Source of the DNA: Micromonospora chokoriensis
Lineage (GTDB): Bacteria > Actinomycetota > Actinomycetes > Mycobacteriales > Micromonosporaceae
Length of the DNA: 64,000 nucleotides
Assembly: GCF_900091505.1 (NCBI RefSeq)
Contig: NZ_LT607409.1
Coordinates: 1,612,001 to 1,676,000, forward strand
Reading direction: 5' to 3'
Below are positions 25,591 to 33,907 of this stretch, in pieces (position 1 is the first letter of the stretch; each line of letters starts with the position of its first letter). The position numbers and the translations under genes are program-made. The notes under the pieces are model-generated. The model did not search any database. It saw only the letters and a program-made list of their open reading frames with translations, and had not been told where the DNA came from.

Positions 25591-28500
25591 TCACGCCTCC
25601 AGATCCGGCAGGGGGATGCTCGGCAGGACTCCGGCCGCCGCGGCGATCGCGGCAGGCGTCGTATCGAGGTGGTCCAGCAGCCCTTCGACGTACGAGACGT
25701 CGACGCGGACCTTCTGCACCCGGCCGTCGACGTCGCGCATCACGAACTCGCGGAAGCCGAGGCGGGAGGCCGAGTTGGTGTCGGCGGCGGAGAGCGAGGC
25801 GAGAGTGGCCTCGTATCCGTCGTTGACCGGCACCCGCAGCAGCCGCAGCGCTTCGGAGGCGATCTCGGTGTCCTCGGCGATGCGGCCGACGAAGACGGTG
25901 GAGACGAGGTTCTGCACGTCGAGGCCGAGGATGTCGCGGGGGTTCTGCGAGGCGACCAGTGCGGCGAGGTTCCACTTGCGGGAGTCGCGGGCGAGTCGGA
26001 CCAGGAACGAACGCCCGGACCGCCAGCCCTCCATGAAGTGCGCCTCGTCCAGGCCGACCAGTTTGCGGGACGACATCGAGCCGCCGTAGCAGCGCCGGAC
26101 GGCGAGCCGGTGCGCGGTGTGCAGCATCGGGAGGGCCAGCGCCTCTTCGGCCGACCAGTACTCGCGTTCAATCTTGAGGTCGGGCAACCGTAGCCCGGCC
26201 ATGGTGATCACGGTGAGTGCGGCGTCGGCGCCGAGCAGCCCTTCCGGGGGGCGGCCGAAGAAGAGCATGGCCAGGGGCATCTCGGCGGTGTCCAGCAGGA
26301 GGTTGGCCAGCTCCTTGCCGGCGTCGTCGTCGAGGCGCCCGAGGCAGCTCACCACGTCGTCGAGGGTGGATGTCTCCTCGGCGGGGACCTGGCGCACGGC
26401 GTGCCGGAACAGGGTGGCGGTGGACGCCTCCCTGGCCACCTGCGGCGGTACGAGCATCATGCAGATGTCCTGGACCAGCATGCGCCGCTCGGCCCGCGCG
26501 TTGGAGACCGCGATCTCGAACTCACGGTCACCGGCGGCCCCGGTGCCGAACTCGGTGCGCAGGGGCGTCGGAATGAGCGAGTAGGGCGCCAGGGTGCCGT
26601 GCTCCGAGCCGGTCAGGTTCAACACCCGGGAGTACGGCCGGAGCTCGGGCATCGAGCAGAGGCGGGCCAGTGGCCCGGACGGGTCGAGCAGGGTCACCTG
26701 GACACCCCGGCGGGCGGCCAGGTAACCCAGGGCGCCGAGCAGGGTCGACTTGCCACCACCCGGTTCGGCGACGAAGACCGCGAGCCCGGAGCGTTCCCGG
26801 ACCTCCATGGGGAAGTGCAGGTCGAGGAAGACCGGGCGGCGGCAGGTGCCGGCGGTCCGACCGATCAGGTCGCCGCGCCGGTCGCCCACGTTCGATGCGG
26901 CCTGGGGGAGTGCGGCGGCGAGCAACGGCACCGGCATACGCCGGACGTACCCGGTGTTGGCGATTGGCTCGCCGGGGATGAACTCGCGGGCCAGCCAGTC
27001 CTGGTTCTTCGGGTGTTGCAGCGAGATGCGCAGTTCCCGGGAGTAGAGCTGGATGAGCCGGCGGGCCCGCTCCAGGCATTCCTCCCTGGTGCGGCCGCCG
27101 ACGGCGATCCGGTGCCAGCCGTGCGCACGGGCCGAGTCGACCGGTAGGCCGGTGGTCATCTCGTCGCCGATCACCAGCGCCCGCTTGGCGAGCCGTTCCA
27201 GCTCCGGGGGTGCGTCGATGCCGTGCTCGGCGTAGTCGAGCTGTTGCGAGCGGATCATCCGCAGCCGGTGCTCGAGGTTACGGAAGGAGTCGCCGGAACC
27301 GAGGATGTCGACGCGGGTGGAGATCTCCATCGGCCAGGGCAGCCGCTCGTGGAAGTGCAGCCAGGGCTCGTGCCGTTCCGGGATCTCCAGCGGCTCCATC
27401 CGGCCGACCGCGAGCACGGCAACGTGCCGTTCCTCGCCGGTCATCCGGTTGACCAGCTTGACCGTCGAGCCGTACGGGGTGCGGTAGCGCTCCACCTGCT
27501 CGGTCAGGGCGAGCAGGTCACCGCGTTCCCAGCGCCCGTCGGTCACCGGCGAGAGCGTGCCGGGGGGTGCCATGCACAGCGCCACCGAGCGGTAGAGCAA
27601 CCACTCCAACTCCTGTGCGGTGACCCGTCGGCCCCGCATGCCGAAGGCACCGAGCACCTCGTCGAACTGCTCGACGGTGCGGCCCAGCTTGCGGCGTTCG
27701 CCCTCGGCGGTGCCCCGACCGAAGGTGCGCAGCATGCGTTCGGTGAGGGAGTCGCCGAGGGAGCGGCGGGCGAAGGTGACGCCGAGGTAGGTCTGGCCCT
27801 CGGCGTGGTTGACCGCCATCAGGTGCCGTTGGGCGGCGACCAGGTGATCGGCCCAGCCGTTGGTGCCGGGAACGTCGGCGAGCGGCGCGGCGGTGTGGGC
27901 GTCGATGGTGCGGGCCCACTCGTCGGCGGGGAACGGCCTGGTGGTGCGGCGCAGGTGCAGCCGGAAGCCGGCCAGGCCCGCGTACTGCTCGGAGATCGCC
28001 GACAGGAGCGCCTCGCGTTCGGCGTCCGGCCGGAATGCCCAGCGGACCTCGGGCAGCCAATACCAGGCGGTGACTGTGTTGGGGGTGAAGGTGAGGTGAC
28101 CGGCGATCTCGGTGATGGCCAGTTCGACCGACGGGTCCCGGTCGCCGAACTTGATCTTCGGCGCGCGGATCCGGGTCGGCTTCGTCGGACGGTCCTGACG
28201 GCTGGCGGCGCGTCCTCGGGGCGGGGCGACCTCCTTACCCGCCCCCTTGGGTCGGTCCGCGGCCGTGGTGCGGCGTTGGGGCCGCTCCAGAGCTGGCCGG
28301 TCCGTCGGGACGGCGCCGGCCGGATGCTCGACGGGCGCGGTCGGTCGATCCGCCGGAGGGGTGGGAGCCGGGGGGCGTTCCACAGGTGCCGTCGGCCGAG
28401 CCGACGTCGCCGTCGGCCGGGAGGACGGTGTGCTGTCGGGTGGGCGGGTCGCCGGACTGAGGGCCCTCGGCGCCGGGGCTGCCTCGGCTGCCTCGTCGGC

Positions 28501-29013
28501 CGGCCGGGGCATCGGCAGTCGATCGCCGGCCTGGTGCGGCACCCGCGACTCGTTGCCCGGGTAACCGCCGTGCCGGGGCTCGACGCGCCGGCCGCCGTTG
28601 CCGGGCTGGTCGTCCGGGGTCCACGGTGGTTCCAGGTCGGGGACCGGTCGAGCCGGTGTCGGACCGGCCGCAGGCGGTTGCTGCTGCGGGATCGCCACCT
28701 GCTCGCGCGCGCTCGGGCCGGCCGAGACGGCTCGTGGGCCGGGCCGAGCGCCACCGAAGAGGTCCAGGAAGGGTGAGTCGATGTCGGCGTTCTCGCCGGC
28801 GGAGACCGCGCTCGGCTCGGCGGGGGGCGTCCGGCGAGGGACTGGGCGGGGTGCCTGGAACACACCGACCGCGCCGTGGCCGGGCGAGGTCACCAGCGCG
28901 GGATCGAGAGCGACCTCGTCCTCGTCCTCGGTGTAGTCGAACGACTGCGCACGGTGACCTGCCGGCGCGGCCGGGCGGCCGGCCGGGGAACCCGGCGTGG
29001 ACGAGCGGCTCAT
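25591..29013 (-). CDS. VirB4-like conjugation/secretion ATPase
   Basis: 1140 residues. The first ~290 are Pro/Ala/Arg-rich and probably disordered. They are followed by a VirB4 N-domain-like region and a HerA/FtsK-fold ATPase domain. Walker A AEPGGGKSTLLGAL lies near 750, and Walker B is KLVGLDEAHFM near 985, followed by SQNPRDILGLDVQNLVSTVF, a VirB4/TrbE-type motif with the conserved Gln. VirB4 proteins energise substrate or pilin movement in type IV systems. The ATG at 29013 is 70 bp after the upstream gene. The long low-complexity N-terminus is an actinobacterial feature. Confidence 0.92.
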   Translation of the reverse strand: MSRSSTPGSPAGRPAAPAGHRAQSFDYTEDEDEVALDPALVTSPGHGAVGVFQAPRPVPRRTPPAEPSAVSAGENADIDSPFLDLFGGARPGPRAVSAGPSAREQVAIPQQQPPAAGPTPARPVPDLEPPWTPDDQPGNGGRRVEPRHGGYPGNESRVPHQAGDRLPMPRPADEAAEAAPAPRALSPATRPPDSTPSSRPTATSARPTAPVERPPAPTPPADRPTAPVEHPAGAVPTDRPALERPQRRTTAADRPKGAGKEVAPPRGRAASRQDRPTKPTRIRAPKIKFGDRDPSVELAITEIAGHLTFTPNTVTAWYWLPEVRWAFRPDAEREALLSAISEQYAGLAGFRLHLRRTTRPFPADEWARTIDAHTAAPLADVPGTNGWADHLVAAQRHLMAVNHAEGQTYLGVTFARRSLGDSLTERMLRTFGRGTAEGERRKLGRTVEQFDEVLGAFGMRGRRVTAQELEWLLYRSVALCMAPPGTLSPVTDGRWERGDLLALTEQVERYRTPYGSTVKLVNRMTGEERHVAVLAVGRMEPLEIPERHEPWLHFHERLPWPMEISTRVDILGSGDSFRNLEHRLRMIRSQQLDYAEHGIDAPPELERLAKRALVIGDEMTTGLPVDSARAHGWHRIAVGGRTREECLERARRLIQLYSRELRISLQHPKNQDWLAREFIPGEPIANTGYVRRMPVPLLAAALPQAASNVGDRRGDLIGRTAGTCRRPVFLDLHFPMEVRERSGLAVFVAEPGGGKSTLLGALGYLAARRGVQVTLLDPSGPLARLCSMPELRPYSRVLNLTGSEHGTLAPYSLIPTPLRTEFGTGAAGDREFEIAVSNARAERRMLVQDICMMLVPPQVAREASTATLFRHAVRQVPAEETSTLDDVVSCLGRLDDDAGKELANLLLDTAEMPLAMLFFGRPPEGLLGADAALTVITMAGLRLPDLKIEREYWSAEEALALPMLHTAHRLAVRRCYGGSMSSRKLVGLDEAHFMEGWRSGRSFLVRLARDSRKWNLAALVASQNPRDILGLDVQNLVSTVFVGRIAEDTEIASEALRLLRVPVNDGYEATLASLSAADTNSASRLGFREFVMRDVDGRVQKVRVDVSYVEGLLDHLDTTPAAIAAAAGVLPSIPLPDLEA

Positions 29014-29083
29014 GCGACCGCCCTACCGACTGTCGACAGACTGTTGCCCGCGTCCTGCGACGCTCCGATCGGCGTACGCCCGG

Positions 29084-29446
29084 TCATGCCAGCTCCTCCC
29101 GGATCCTGATCCGGCTGCCGACCAGGCGCGGATCGCGCTGTTCGACCGCCGGCTCCCGGGTGCGTCGCCAGTCGGTCAGCGCGGTGCGGATGACCACCCG
29201 CGCCGGCCGATCGGGGTCGACGTGCCGGAAGATGAACGACGTGGTCACGATGGCGAGCGCGATCTCCCAGGCCGGGAAGAGCTCGACCGTCAACGTGAAC
29301 AGCCAGTGGATGAACATGTAGAGGGGGACCAGCAGCATGAAGAGCCCGTACTGGGCGTAGGGCAGGTGGACCGGAAGGGTGTAGCCGGGCGGCCCGAGGT
29401 AGACCAGGCGGGCCCGGTAGATGTCGTCGTCGGTGCGCAGCCGCAT
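29084..29446 (-). CDS. PrgI/VirB3-like small membrane protein
   Basis: 120 residues with two closely spaced hydrophobic segments (YGLFMLLVPLYMFIHWLF and LFPAWEIALAIVTTSFIF), flanked by a polar N-terminus and a basic C-terminus. In size, topology and position immediately upstream of a VirB4-type ATPase it matches VirB3/PrgI-like subunits, which assemble with VirB4 at the membrane. No catalytic motif is expected. The ATG at 29446 lies 13 bp after the VirB2-like stop. Confidence 0.82.
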   Translation of the reverse strand: MRLRTDDDIYRARLVYLGPPGYTLPVHLPYAQYGLFMLLVPLYMFIHWLFTLTVELFPAWEIALAIVTTSFIFRHVDPDRPARVVIRTALTDWRRTREPAVEQRDPRLVGSRIRIREELA

Positions 29447-29459
29447 CTGGTGAACGCGC

Positions 29460-29774
29460 CTATTCGAAGATCAGGTCGATCAGGTAATCGCCGACGAAGA
29501 AGAGCGTCGCCGCGCCAGCGATGAAGGCGAGGCCGACGATGGCGATCGCCGAGCTGGTCAGCACCTTGGAGATCTCGCCGCGGCTGGCACGACCGATGAA
29601 GATGACGCCGAGGACGGCGAGCAGGATCGGCGCGATCTTGCTGGCGAAGAAGGTGACGACACTGTTGGTGTCGATCCCCTTCGGTGCCGGCTCGGCGAGC
29701 GGAGCCGACGCCAGGGTGGAGAGCGCGTGGGCGACGCCGGACGACGCCGTCTCCATGAGCTCGTAGGCGATCAC
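29460..29774 (-). CDS. VirB2/TrbC-like two-TM protein, first gene of the operon
   Basis: 104 residues: a ~45-residue N-terminal region followed by two TM helices (FASKIAPILLAVLGVIFIG and AIAIVGLAFIAGAATLFFVG) separated by a short polar loop with Arg/Lys. This is the hairpin topology of VirB2/TrbC pilins, although no signal-peptidase site is obvious. GTG 29774 is chosen because GGGGAGG lies five bases upstream; longer in-frame extension is not supported. It is the promoter-proximal gene of the seven-gene operon. Confidence 0.8.
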   Translation of the reverse strand: MIAYELMETASSGVAHALSTLASAPLAEPAPKGIDTNSVVTFFASKIAPILLAVLGVIFIGRASRGEISKVLTSSAIAIVGLAFIAGAATLFFVGDYLIDLIFE

Positions 29775-30130
29775 TGGAACCTCCCCATAGCGCGGCCGGC
29801 GGTGCCGCGGCGGTGCAATAGGCGAACCTGGCGGGAAAAGTGCTCCACAGGGCGCAGCGTCTTTGACCCTGTGTTCGTTACTCACCACAGAGCGTGGCGA
29901 GGTTTGGGCGGTTTTCCCCCGCTTCGGCCCTCCCTCCACGCTTCGCCATCTCGATGCTGGCCAATTCCAAAGCGTACGGCCCGCCCCGGATTGCGACAAG
30001 CTGCGAAGGGACCGCCCGACGCTGCCCGAATGACCGATCGTACACCTGTTCTAATGAGCACGTCAGGGGTGGTGGTTCGGGGCCGACCCGGGTCGGTGGG
30101 TGCCGCTGCCACGACCGGTACCGTCTAGTC
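29775..30130. other. 356-bp divergent intergenic region between the T4SS-like operon and folP
   Basis: No gene seen. It must contain promoters for both directions. The folP-proximal part carries a -10-like TCTAAT (30050-30055) overlapped by a LexA-like box, followed by a GC-rich leader. It also marks the right end of the block that separates folE from folP. Confidence 0.6.
30038..30053. promoter_or_regulatory. LexA (SOS)-like box
   Basis: TCGTACACCTGTTCTA matches the actinobacterial SOS consensus TCGAAC-N4-GTTCGA at 10 of 12 defined positions. It overlaps a -10-like TCTAAT reading toward folP and is about 264 bp upstream of the divergent VirB2-like gene. Binding is not demonstrated. Confidence 0.45.
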
Positions 30131-31066
30131 GTGACCGATCTGGTGCGGGCTCCGGGCCCGGTGGTGATGGGCGTCCTCAACGTCACGCCGGACTCCTTCT
30201 CCGACGGCGGACGGTACGCCGACCTCGACGCCGCCGTCGGACACGGCGTCCGTCTGCGCGACGCCGGCGCGCACCTGGTGGACATCGGCGGCGAGTCGAC
30301 CCGCCCGGGCGCCGAGCGGATCGACGCCGCCACCGAGGTCGAACGGGTGTTGCCGGTCATCCGCGAGCTGACCGCCGCCGGTGTCGTGGTCAGCATCGAC
30401 ACCAGCCGGGCGCGGGTGGCGGAGGCCGCCCTGACCGCCGGCGCGGCGGTGGTCAACGACGTCTCCGGCGGGCTCGCCGACCCGGACATGGCCCGCGTGG
30501 TCCGGGACGCGGACTGCCCCTGGGTGCTGATGCACTGGCGGGGTCACTCCCGTGAGATGCGTGAGCTGGCCACCTACACCGACGTGGTGGCCGATGTGCG
30601 GGCCGAGCTGACCCAGCGCGTCGACGCGGCGCTGGCCGCCGGGGTGGCCGCCGAACGCCTCGTCGTCGACCCCGGCCTCGGCTTCGCCAAGACGGCCGCG
30701 CACAACTGGGAGCTCAGCGCCCGACTGCCGGAGCTGCTGGACCTCGGCTACCCGCTGCTCTTCGGCGCCAGCCGCAAGTCGTACCTCGGCGGACTGCTCG
30801 CCGCCCCGGACGGGACACCACGGCCGACCGCCCAGCGGGAGGCCGCGACTGTGGCGACCAGCGTGCTGGCGGTCGCGGCCGGTGCCTGGGGCGTCCGCGT
30901 GCACGACGTGCGGGCCACCGCCGATGCGCTCGCCGTCTGGGCCGCGACCGGCAGCCCGCGCCTGACCACGGCGCGCCACAGCCAAGCGCACGAGGGCCAC
31001 ACGCACCAGGGCCAGGCGCAGGAAGGCCGCACGCACCAGGACCGAGCGCAGGGAGCGCCGCGATGA
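30131..31066 (+). CDS. folP: Dihydropteroate synthase
   Basis: 311 residues; condenses 6-hydroxymethyl-dihydropterin pyrophosphate with p-aminobenzoate, the sulfonamide-sensitive step. The signature NVTPDSFSDGG lies near the N-terminus, DIGGESTRPGA follows, and GASRKSYLGGLL binds the pterin/phosphate. The GTG at 30131 is used because it begins at the family-typical N-terminus. After the TIM barrel (end near residue 283) the protein carries an unusual ~28-residue His/Gln/Glu-rich tail built from a 10-residue tandem repeat. The stop overlaps folB (ATGA), so translation is coupled. Confidence 0.96.
   Translation: MTDLVRAPGPVVMGVLNVTPDSFSDGGRYADLDAAVGHGVRLRDAGAHLVDIGGESTRPGAERIDAATEVERVLPVIRELTAAGVVVSIDTSRARVAEAALTAGAAVVNDVSGGLADPDMARVVRDADCPWVLMHWRGHSREMRELATYTDVVADVRAELTQRVDAALAAGVAAERLVVDPGLGFAKTAAHNWELSARLPELLDLGYPLLFGASRKSYLGGLLAAPDGTPRPTAQREAATVATSVLAVAAGAWGVRVHDVRATADALAVWAATGSPRLTTARHSQAHEGHTHQGQAQEGRTHQDRAQGAPR
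30986..31057 (+). repeat. 30-bp in-frame tandem repeat in the folP 3' end
   Basis: Two imperfect 30-bp units (30986-31015 AHEGHTHQGQ; 31016-31045 AQEGRTHQDR) and a partial third (AQGAP) encode the FolP tail. The period is exactly ten codons. Confidence 0.8.
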
Positions 31067-31431
31067 GCAGGGACCGGATCGAGCTGACCGGCCTGCGGGC
31101 CCGTGGCCGGCACGGGGTGTACGACTTCGAGCGGGCGCAGGGGCAGGACTTCGTCGTCGACGCCGTCCTGGAGATGGACCTCGCACCGGCCGCCGCCAGC
31201 GACGACGTCACTGACACCGTCCACTACGGGGAGTTGGCCGAACGCCTGGTCGCCGTGGTGACCGGTGAGCCGGTCAACCTGATCGAGACTCTCGCGGACC
31301 GGCTCCTCGCCGTCTGCCTGGCCGACGAGCGGGTCGACACCGCCATGATCACCGTCCACAAACCGGAGGCGCCGGTGCCGCACACCTTCACCGACGTGGC
31401 CGTCACCATGACCCGGACGCGGACCCGATGA
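31063..31431 (+). CDS. folB: Dihydroneopterin aldolase
   Basis: A 122-residue enzyme converting dihydroneopterin to 6-hydroxymethyl-dihydropterin and glycolaldehyde. Family features are the start IELTGLRARGRHGVYDFER (with the conserved Glu downstream), DDVTDTVHYGELAERL, NLIETLADRLL and a C-terminal VTVHKPEAP-like segment (ITVHKPEAPVPH). The length is standard. It overlaps folP and folK by ATGA at both ends, so the three folate genes are translationally coupled. Confidence 0.96.
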   Translation: MSRDRIELTGLRARGRHGVYDFERAQGQDFVVDAVLEMDLAPAAASDDVTDTVHYGELAERLVAVVTGEPVNLIETLADRLLAVCLADERVDTAMITVHKPEAPVPHTFTDVAVTMTRTRTR

Positions 31432-31955
31432 CCAGGGCCGTGTTGTCGCTCGGCAGCAACCTGGGCGACCGTCTGGAGCACCTGCGCACGGCCGTCGCCA
31501 CGCTCGGCGACGCCGTACTCGTGCTCTCCGGGGTGTACGAGACTCCGCCGTGGGGGGACGCCGACCAGCCCGCGTACCTCAATGCGGCGGTGCTGGTCCA
31601 GGACGGGAGCGCGACCCCGCGCGACTGGCTGGAGCGGGCCCGCGACGCGGAGCGCGCGGCCGGGCGGGTGCGTGACCCGCGGCGGCGGTTCGGCCCGCGC
31701 ACCCTCGACGTGGACGTGATCGCCGTGTGGGGTGACGACGACGAGCCGGTGCTCAGCGACGACCCGGAGCTGACCCTGCCGCATCCACGGGCGCACCTGC
31801 GCGCGTTCGTGCTGCGACCGTGGATCGACATCCAGCCGTACGGTCGGCTGCCCGGCCACGGGTGGCTGACCGACCTGCTGACCACGGGTCCCGTGGCGGA
31901 CGAGGCGCTGGAACTGCGTCCCCGACCGGAGTTGGCGTTAGAGTCGACGGCATGA
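31428..31955 (+). CDS. folK: 2-amino-4-hydroxy-6-hydroxymethyldihydropteridine pyrophosphokinase
   Basis: A 175-residue kinase that pyrophosphorylates 6-hydroxymethyl-dihydropterin for FolP. The LSLGSNLGDRLEHLR start, VYETPPWGDADQPAYLNA and RFGPRTLDVDVI (metal- and ATP-binding Asp pair) are diagnostic, followed by LPHPRAHLRAFVL. The start overlaps the folB stop (ATGA). The stop is followed by an 8-codon frame that itself overlaps the DUF3180 start. Confidence 0.96.
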   Translation: MTRAVLSLGSNLGDRLEHLRTAVATLGDAVLVLSGVYETPPWGDADQPAYLNAAVLVQDGSATPRDWLERARDAERAAGRVRDPRRRFGPRTLDVDVIAVWGDDDEPVLSDDPELTLPHPRAHLRAFVLRPWIDIQPYGRLPGHGWLTDLLTTGPVADEALELRPRPELALESTA

Positions 31956-31978
31956 CCGAGCGGAGCCGGCCGGCATGA
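31952..31978 (+). CDS. Possible 8-codon coupling ORF between folK and DUF3180
   Basis: The ATG at 31952 overlaps the folK TGA (ATGA), encodes MTERSRPA, and its own TGA overlaps the ATG of the DUF3180 gene, again as ATGA. The arrangement would let terminating ribosomes step from folK to the next gene. It could also be chance, since the frame is very short. Confidence 0.35.
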   Translation: MTERSRPA

Positions 31979-32514
31979 CGCAGGCGAAGTCCTCACCACC
32001 GGGCGGATCGGGCCCGGATCGGTCCCGGATGGGCCCTACCCGGATCTCGACTCTCGTCGTGGCCGCCCTGGCCTCGGCGGCGGTTGCCTGGCTGCTGATC
32101 AGCAGCCTCTACTACAGCGGCATTCCGCGGCTGCCCTGGCTGCCGGTGGTGACGCTGGCCGGGCTGGCGGTGCTCGAGGCGTACGCCGCTGTCAACACCC
32201 GGGGCCGGATCGAACGCAAGCCCGGCCGGGACCCGGTCAACCCGCTGCTGGTCGCCCGTTTCGTGGTGCTGGCCAAGGCGTCGGCACTGGCCGCGGCCAT
32301 CTTCGCCGGTTTCTACGCGGGGCTCACCGGGTGGCTCTTCGTGGAGACCACCCGCGCCGCCATGGACGACCGTCCGGCGGCGGGCGGGGGACTGCTCGCC
32401 TCGCTGGCCCTGGTCGGTGCCGCGCTGTGGCTGGAGCGCTCCTGCCGGGTGCCGGAGCGTCCGGACGACGACCGCGAGCAGGACCCACGGGACAGCCGCC
32501 CCGGCCAGCGCTGA
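31975..32514 (+). CDS. DUF3180 integral membrane protein
   Basis: 179 residues with four TM segments: two after a polar ~20-residue N-terminus (TLVVAALASAAVAWLLISSL, LPWLPVVTLAGLAVLEAYAA) and two later (VVLAKASALAAAIFAGFYAG, LLASLALVGAALWLE). A basic loop between the pairs contains RIERKPGRDPVNPLLVARF, the most conserved stretch of the family as I know it. It always sits next to folK in Actinobacteria (Rv3605c position), yet no function is established. A link to folate or pterin handling is only guilt by association. Confidence 0.9.
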   Translation: MTQAKSSPPGGSGPDRSRMGPTRISTLVVAALASAAVAWLLISSLYYSGIPRLPWLPVVTLAGLAVLEAYAAVNTRGRIERKPGRDPVNPLLVARFVVLAKASALAAAIFAGFYAGLTGWLFVETTRAAMDDRPAAGGGLLASLALVGAALWLERSCRVPERPDDDREQDPRDSRPGQR

Positions 32515-32634
32515 GCAGGGGGTTACGCCCGGCTGCGGTCGCGGGTACGGTGCCTGCGATCGGGGAGCAAGGGCCACCCACGGTTCGTCCGCGCGCCGGA
32601 CCGGGGAGGGCCGGCCACTGGGGAGGACGGCGTC

Positions 32635-33849
32635 ATGGGGTACGACGAAGTGGGCCGGGAACGGTCGACGGAACCCTCGTCCGGGGTACCCGCCGCCGTT
32701 CTGGAGAACGTCTTCGACGACCCCACCCATGGTGAACCCGGCCGGGACCGGATCGGCGTGCACCTGGGATGGGAGTTCCTCCTGCTGGCCGGGCTGGCGA
32801 CCCTGGGCTGGCTGCTTTGGCAGGAAGACTCCGCCGCCCTGCGCGGCGACAACCTGCGGACCTTACTGGTGGCCGCGGTCGGGCTGGGGCTGCTCGCCCT
32901 GGCCGCCGGGCTGAGTCTGCGGACGGCGGCACCGAACCTGGCCGTCGGGCCGATCGCGCTCGCCGCCGCCCTGCACTACGCCGAGCAGGGCGATCGGGGC
33001 CTGCCCGCGTCAGTGGGGCCGGCCGTGGCGGTCGCCGCGCTGGGCGGGCTCGCGCTGGCGTTGGTAGTGGTGGTGCTGCACGTGCCGGGCTGGGCGGCCA
33101 GCCTGGCCGGCGCGGCCGGCGTGGTGGTGTTCATCGAACGGCGTACGGCGCCGGTGCTGGTGCAGGGCGACTACGACCCGGGCCGCAGCGCCGGATACCT
33201 CTTCGCCGGCTTCGCCGCGGTGGCTGTCCTCGGCGGGTTGTTCGGTGCCATCCGGGCCGTGCGGCGGCTGGCCGGCAGGTACCGACCGATATCCGACCCG
33301 GCCCGGCGGCGGGGCACGCTGGCGGCCACCGTCACCGCTGTCGCGTTGGTCGGGTCCAGCGTGCTCGCCGCCCTCGCCGGTGTGCTGCTCGCCGCGAACG
33401 GCCCCGAACTCGTCGCGCCCACCTCGGGCCTCGACTGGACGGTGCTGGCGGTGGGGGTGACCCTGCTCGCGGGCACCAGCGCGTACGGCCGTCGGGGCGG
33501 CGTGTTCGGCACGTTGCTGGCGGTGGGTGTGGTCACCCTCTTCCAGACGTACGCGCCGGAGCGCGGTTGGACGCTGAGCAACTGGGCGGTCGGTGGGGTG
33601 GTGCTCGGCGTCGGACTGCTGGTGACCCGGCTGGTCGAGACGTTCGGGCGACCCCGACCGGGCAGCGTCGACAAGCCCGAGCCGGTCAACGACGGCACGA
33701 TCAGCGCGGGCTGGACCATGCCGCAGTCCCAGCCGGTCGACAACTGGCCCCCGACGCTGCCGACTCCCGCCGCGCCCCAACCGGTCGACCCGTGGCGGGA
33801 TCCGCGGTGGGAGGACGGCCCGCGCCGCTGGGACACCGACGAGCGGTGA
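32635..33849 (+). CDS. Polytopic membrane protein, possibly ABC-permease-like
   Basis: 404 residues: a ~45-residue acidic N-terminus, then about ten TM segments to residue ~345, and a Pro/Trp-rich cytoplasmic tail (PVDPWRDPRWEDGPRRWDTD). The repetition of GxG-rich helices recalls RbsC-type (BPD_transp_2) permeases, but no ATPase or binding protein is adjacent and the family assignment is weak. The ATG at 32635 follows GGGGAGG. It is transcribed from its own region, 120 bp after DUF3180. Confidence 0.75.
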   Translation: MGYDEVGRERSTEPSSGVPAAVLENVFDDPTHGEPGRDRIGVHLGWEFLLLAGLATLGWLLWQEDSAALRGDNLRTLLVAAVGLGLLALAAGLSLRTAAPNLAVGPIALAAALHYAEQGDRGLPASVGPAVAVAALGGLALALVVVVLHVPGWAASLAGAAGVVVFIERRTAPVLVQGDYDPGRSAGYLFAGFAAVAVLGGLFGAIRAVRRLAGRYRPISDPARRRGTLAATVTAVALVGSSVLAALAGVLLAANGPELVAPTSGLDWTVLAVGVTLLAGTSAYGRRGGVFGTLLAVGVVTLFQTYAPERGWTLSNWAVGGVVLGVGLLVTRLVETFGRPRPGSVDKPEPVNDGTISAGWTMPQSQPVDNWPPTLPTPAAPQPVDPWRDPRWEDGPRRWDTDER

Positions 33850-33907
33850 CCGGCGTCGCGTCGCGTCCGCCGAGCCGGGGCTGATCTCGACGGTTAGGCT
33901 CGGCGGC

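Noticed and set aside
21244..29774. Active integrative conjugative element
   Set aside because: No integrase, relaxase, att repeats, tRNA target or replication gene in or beside the block; only the channel-like genes are present.
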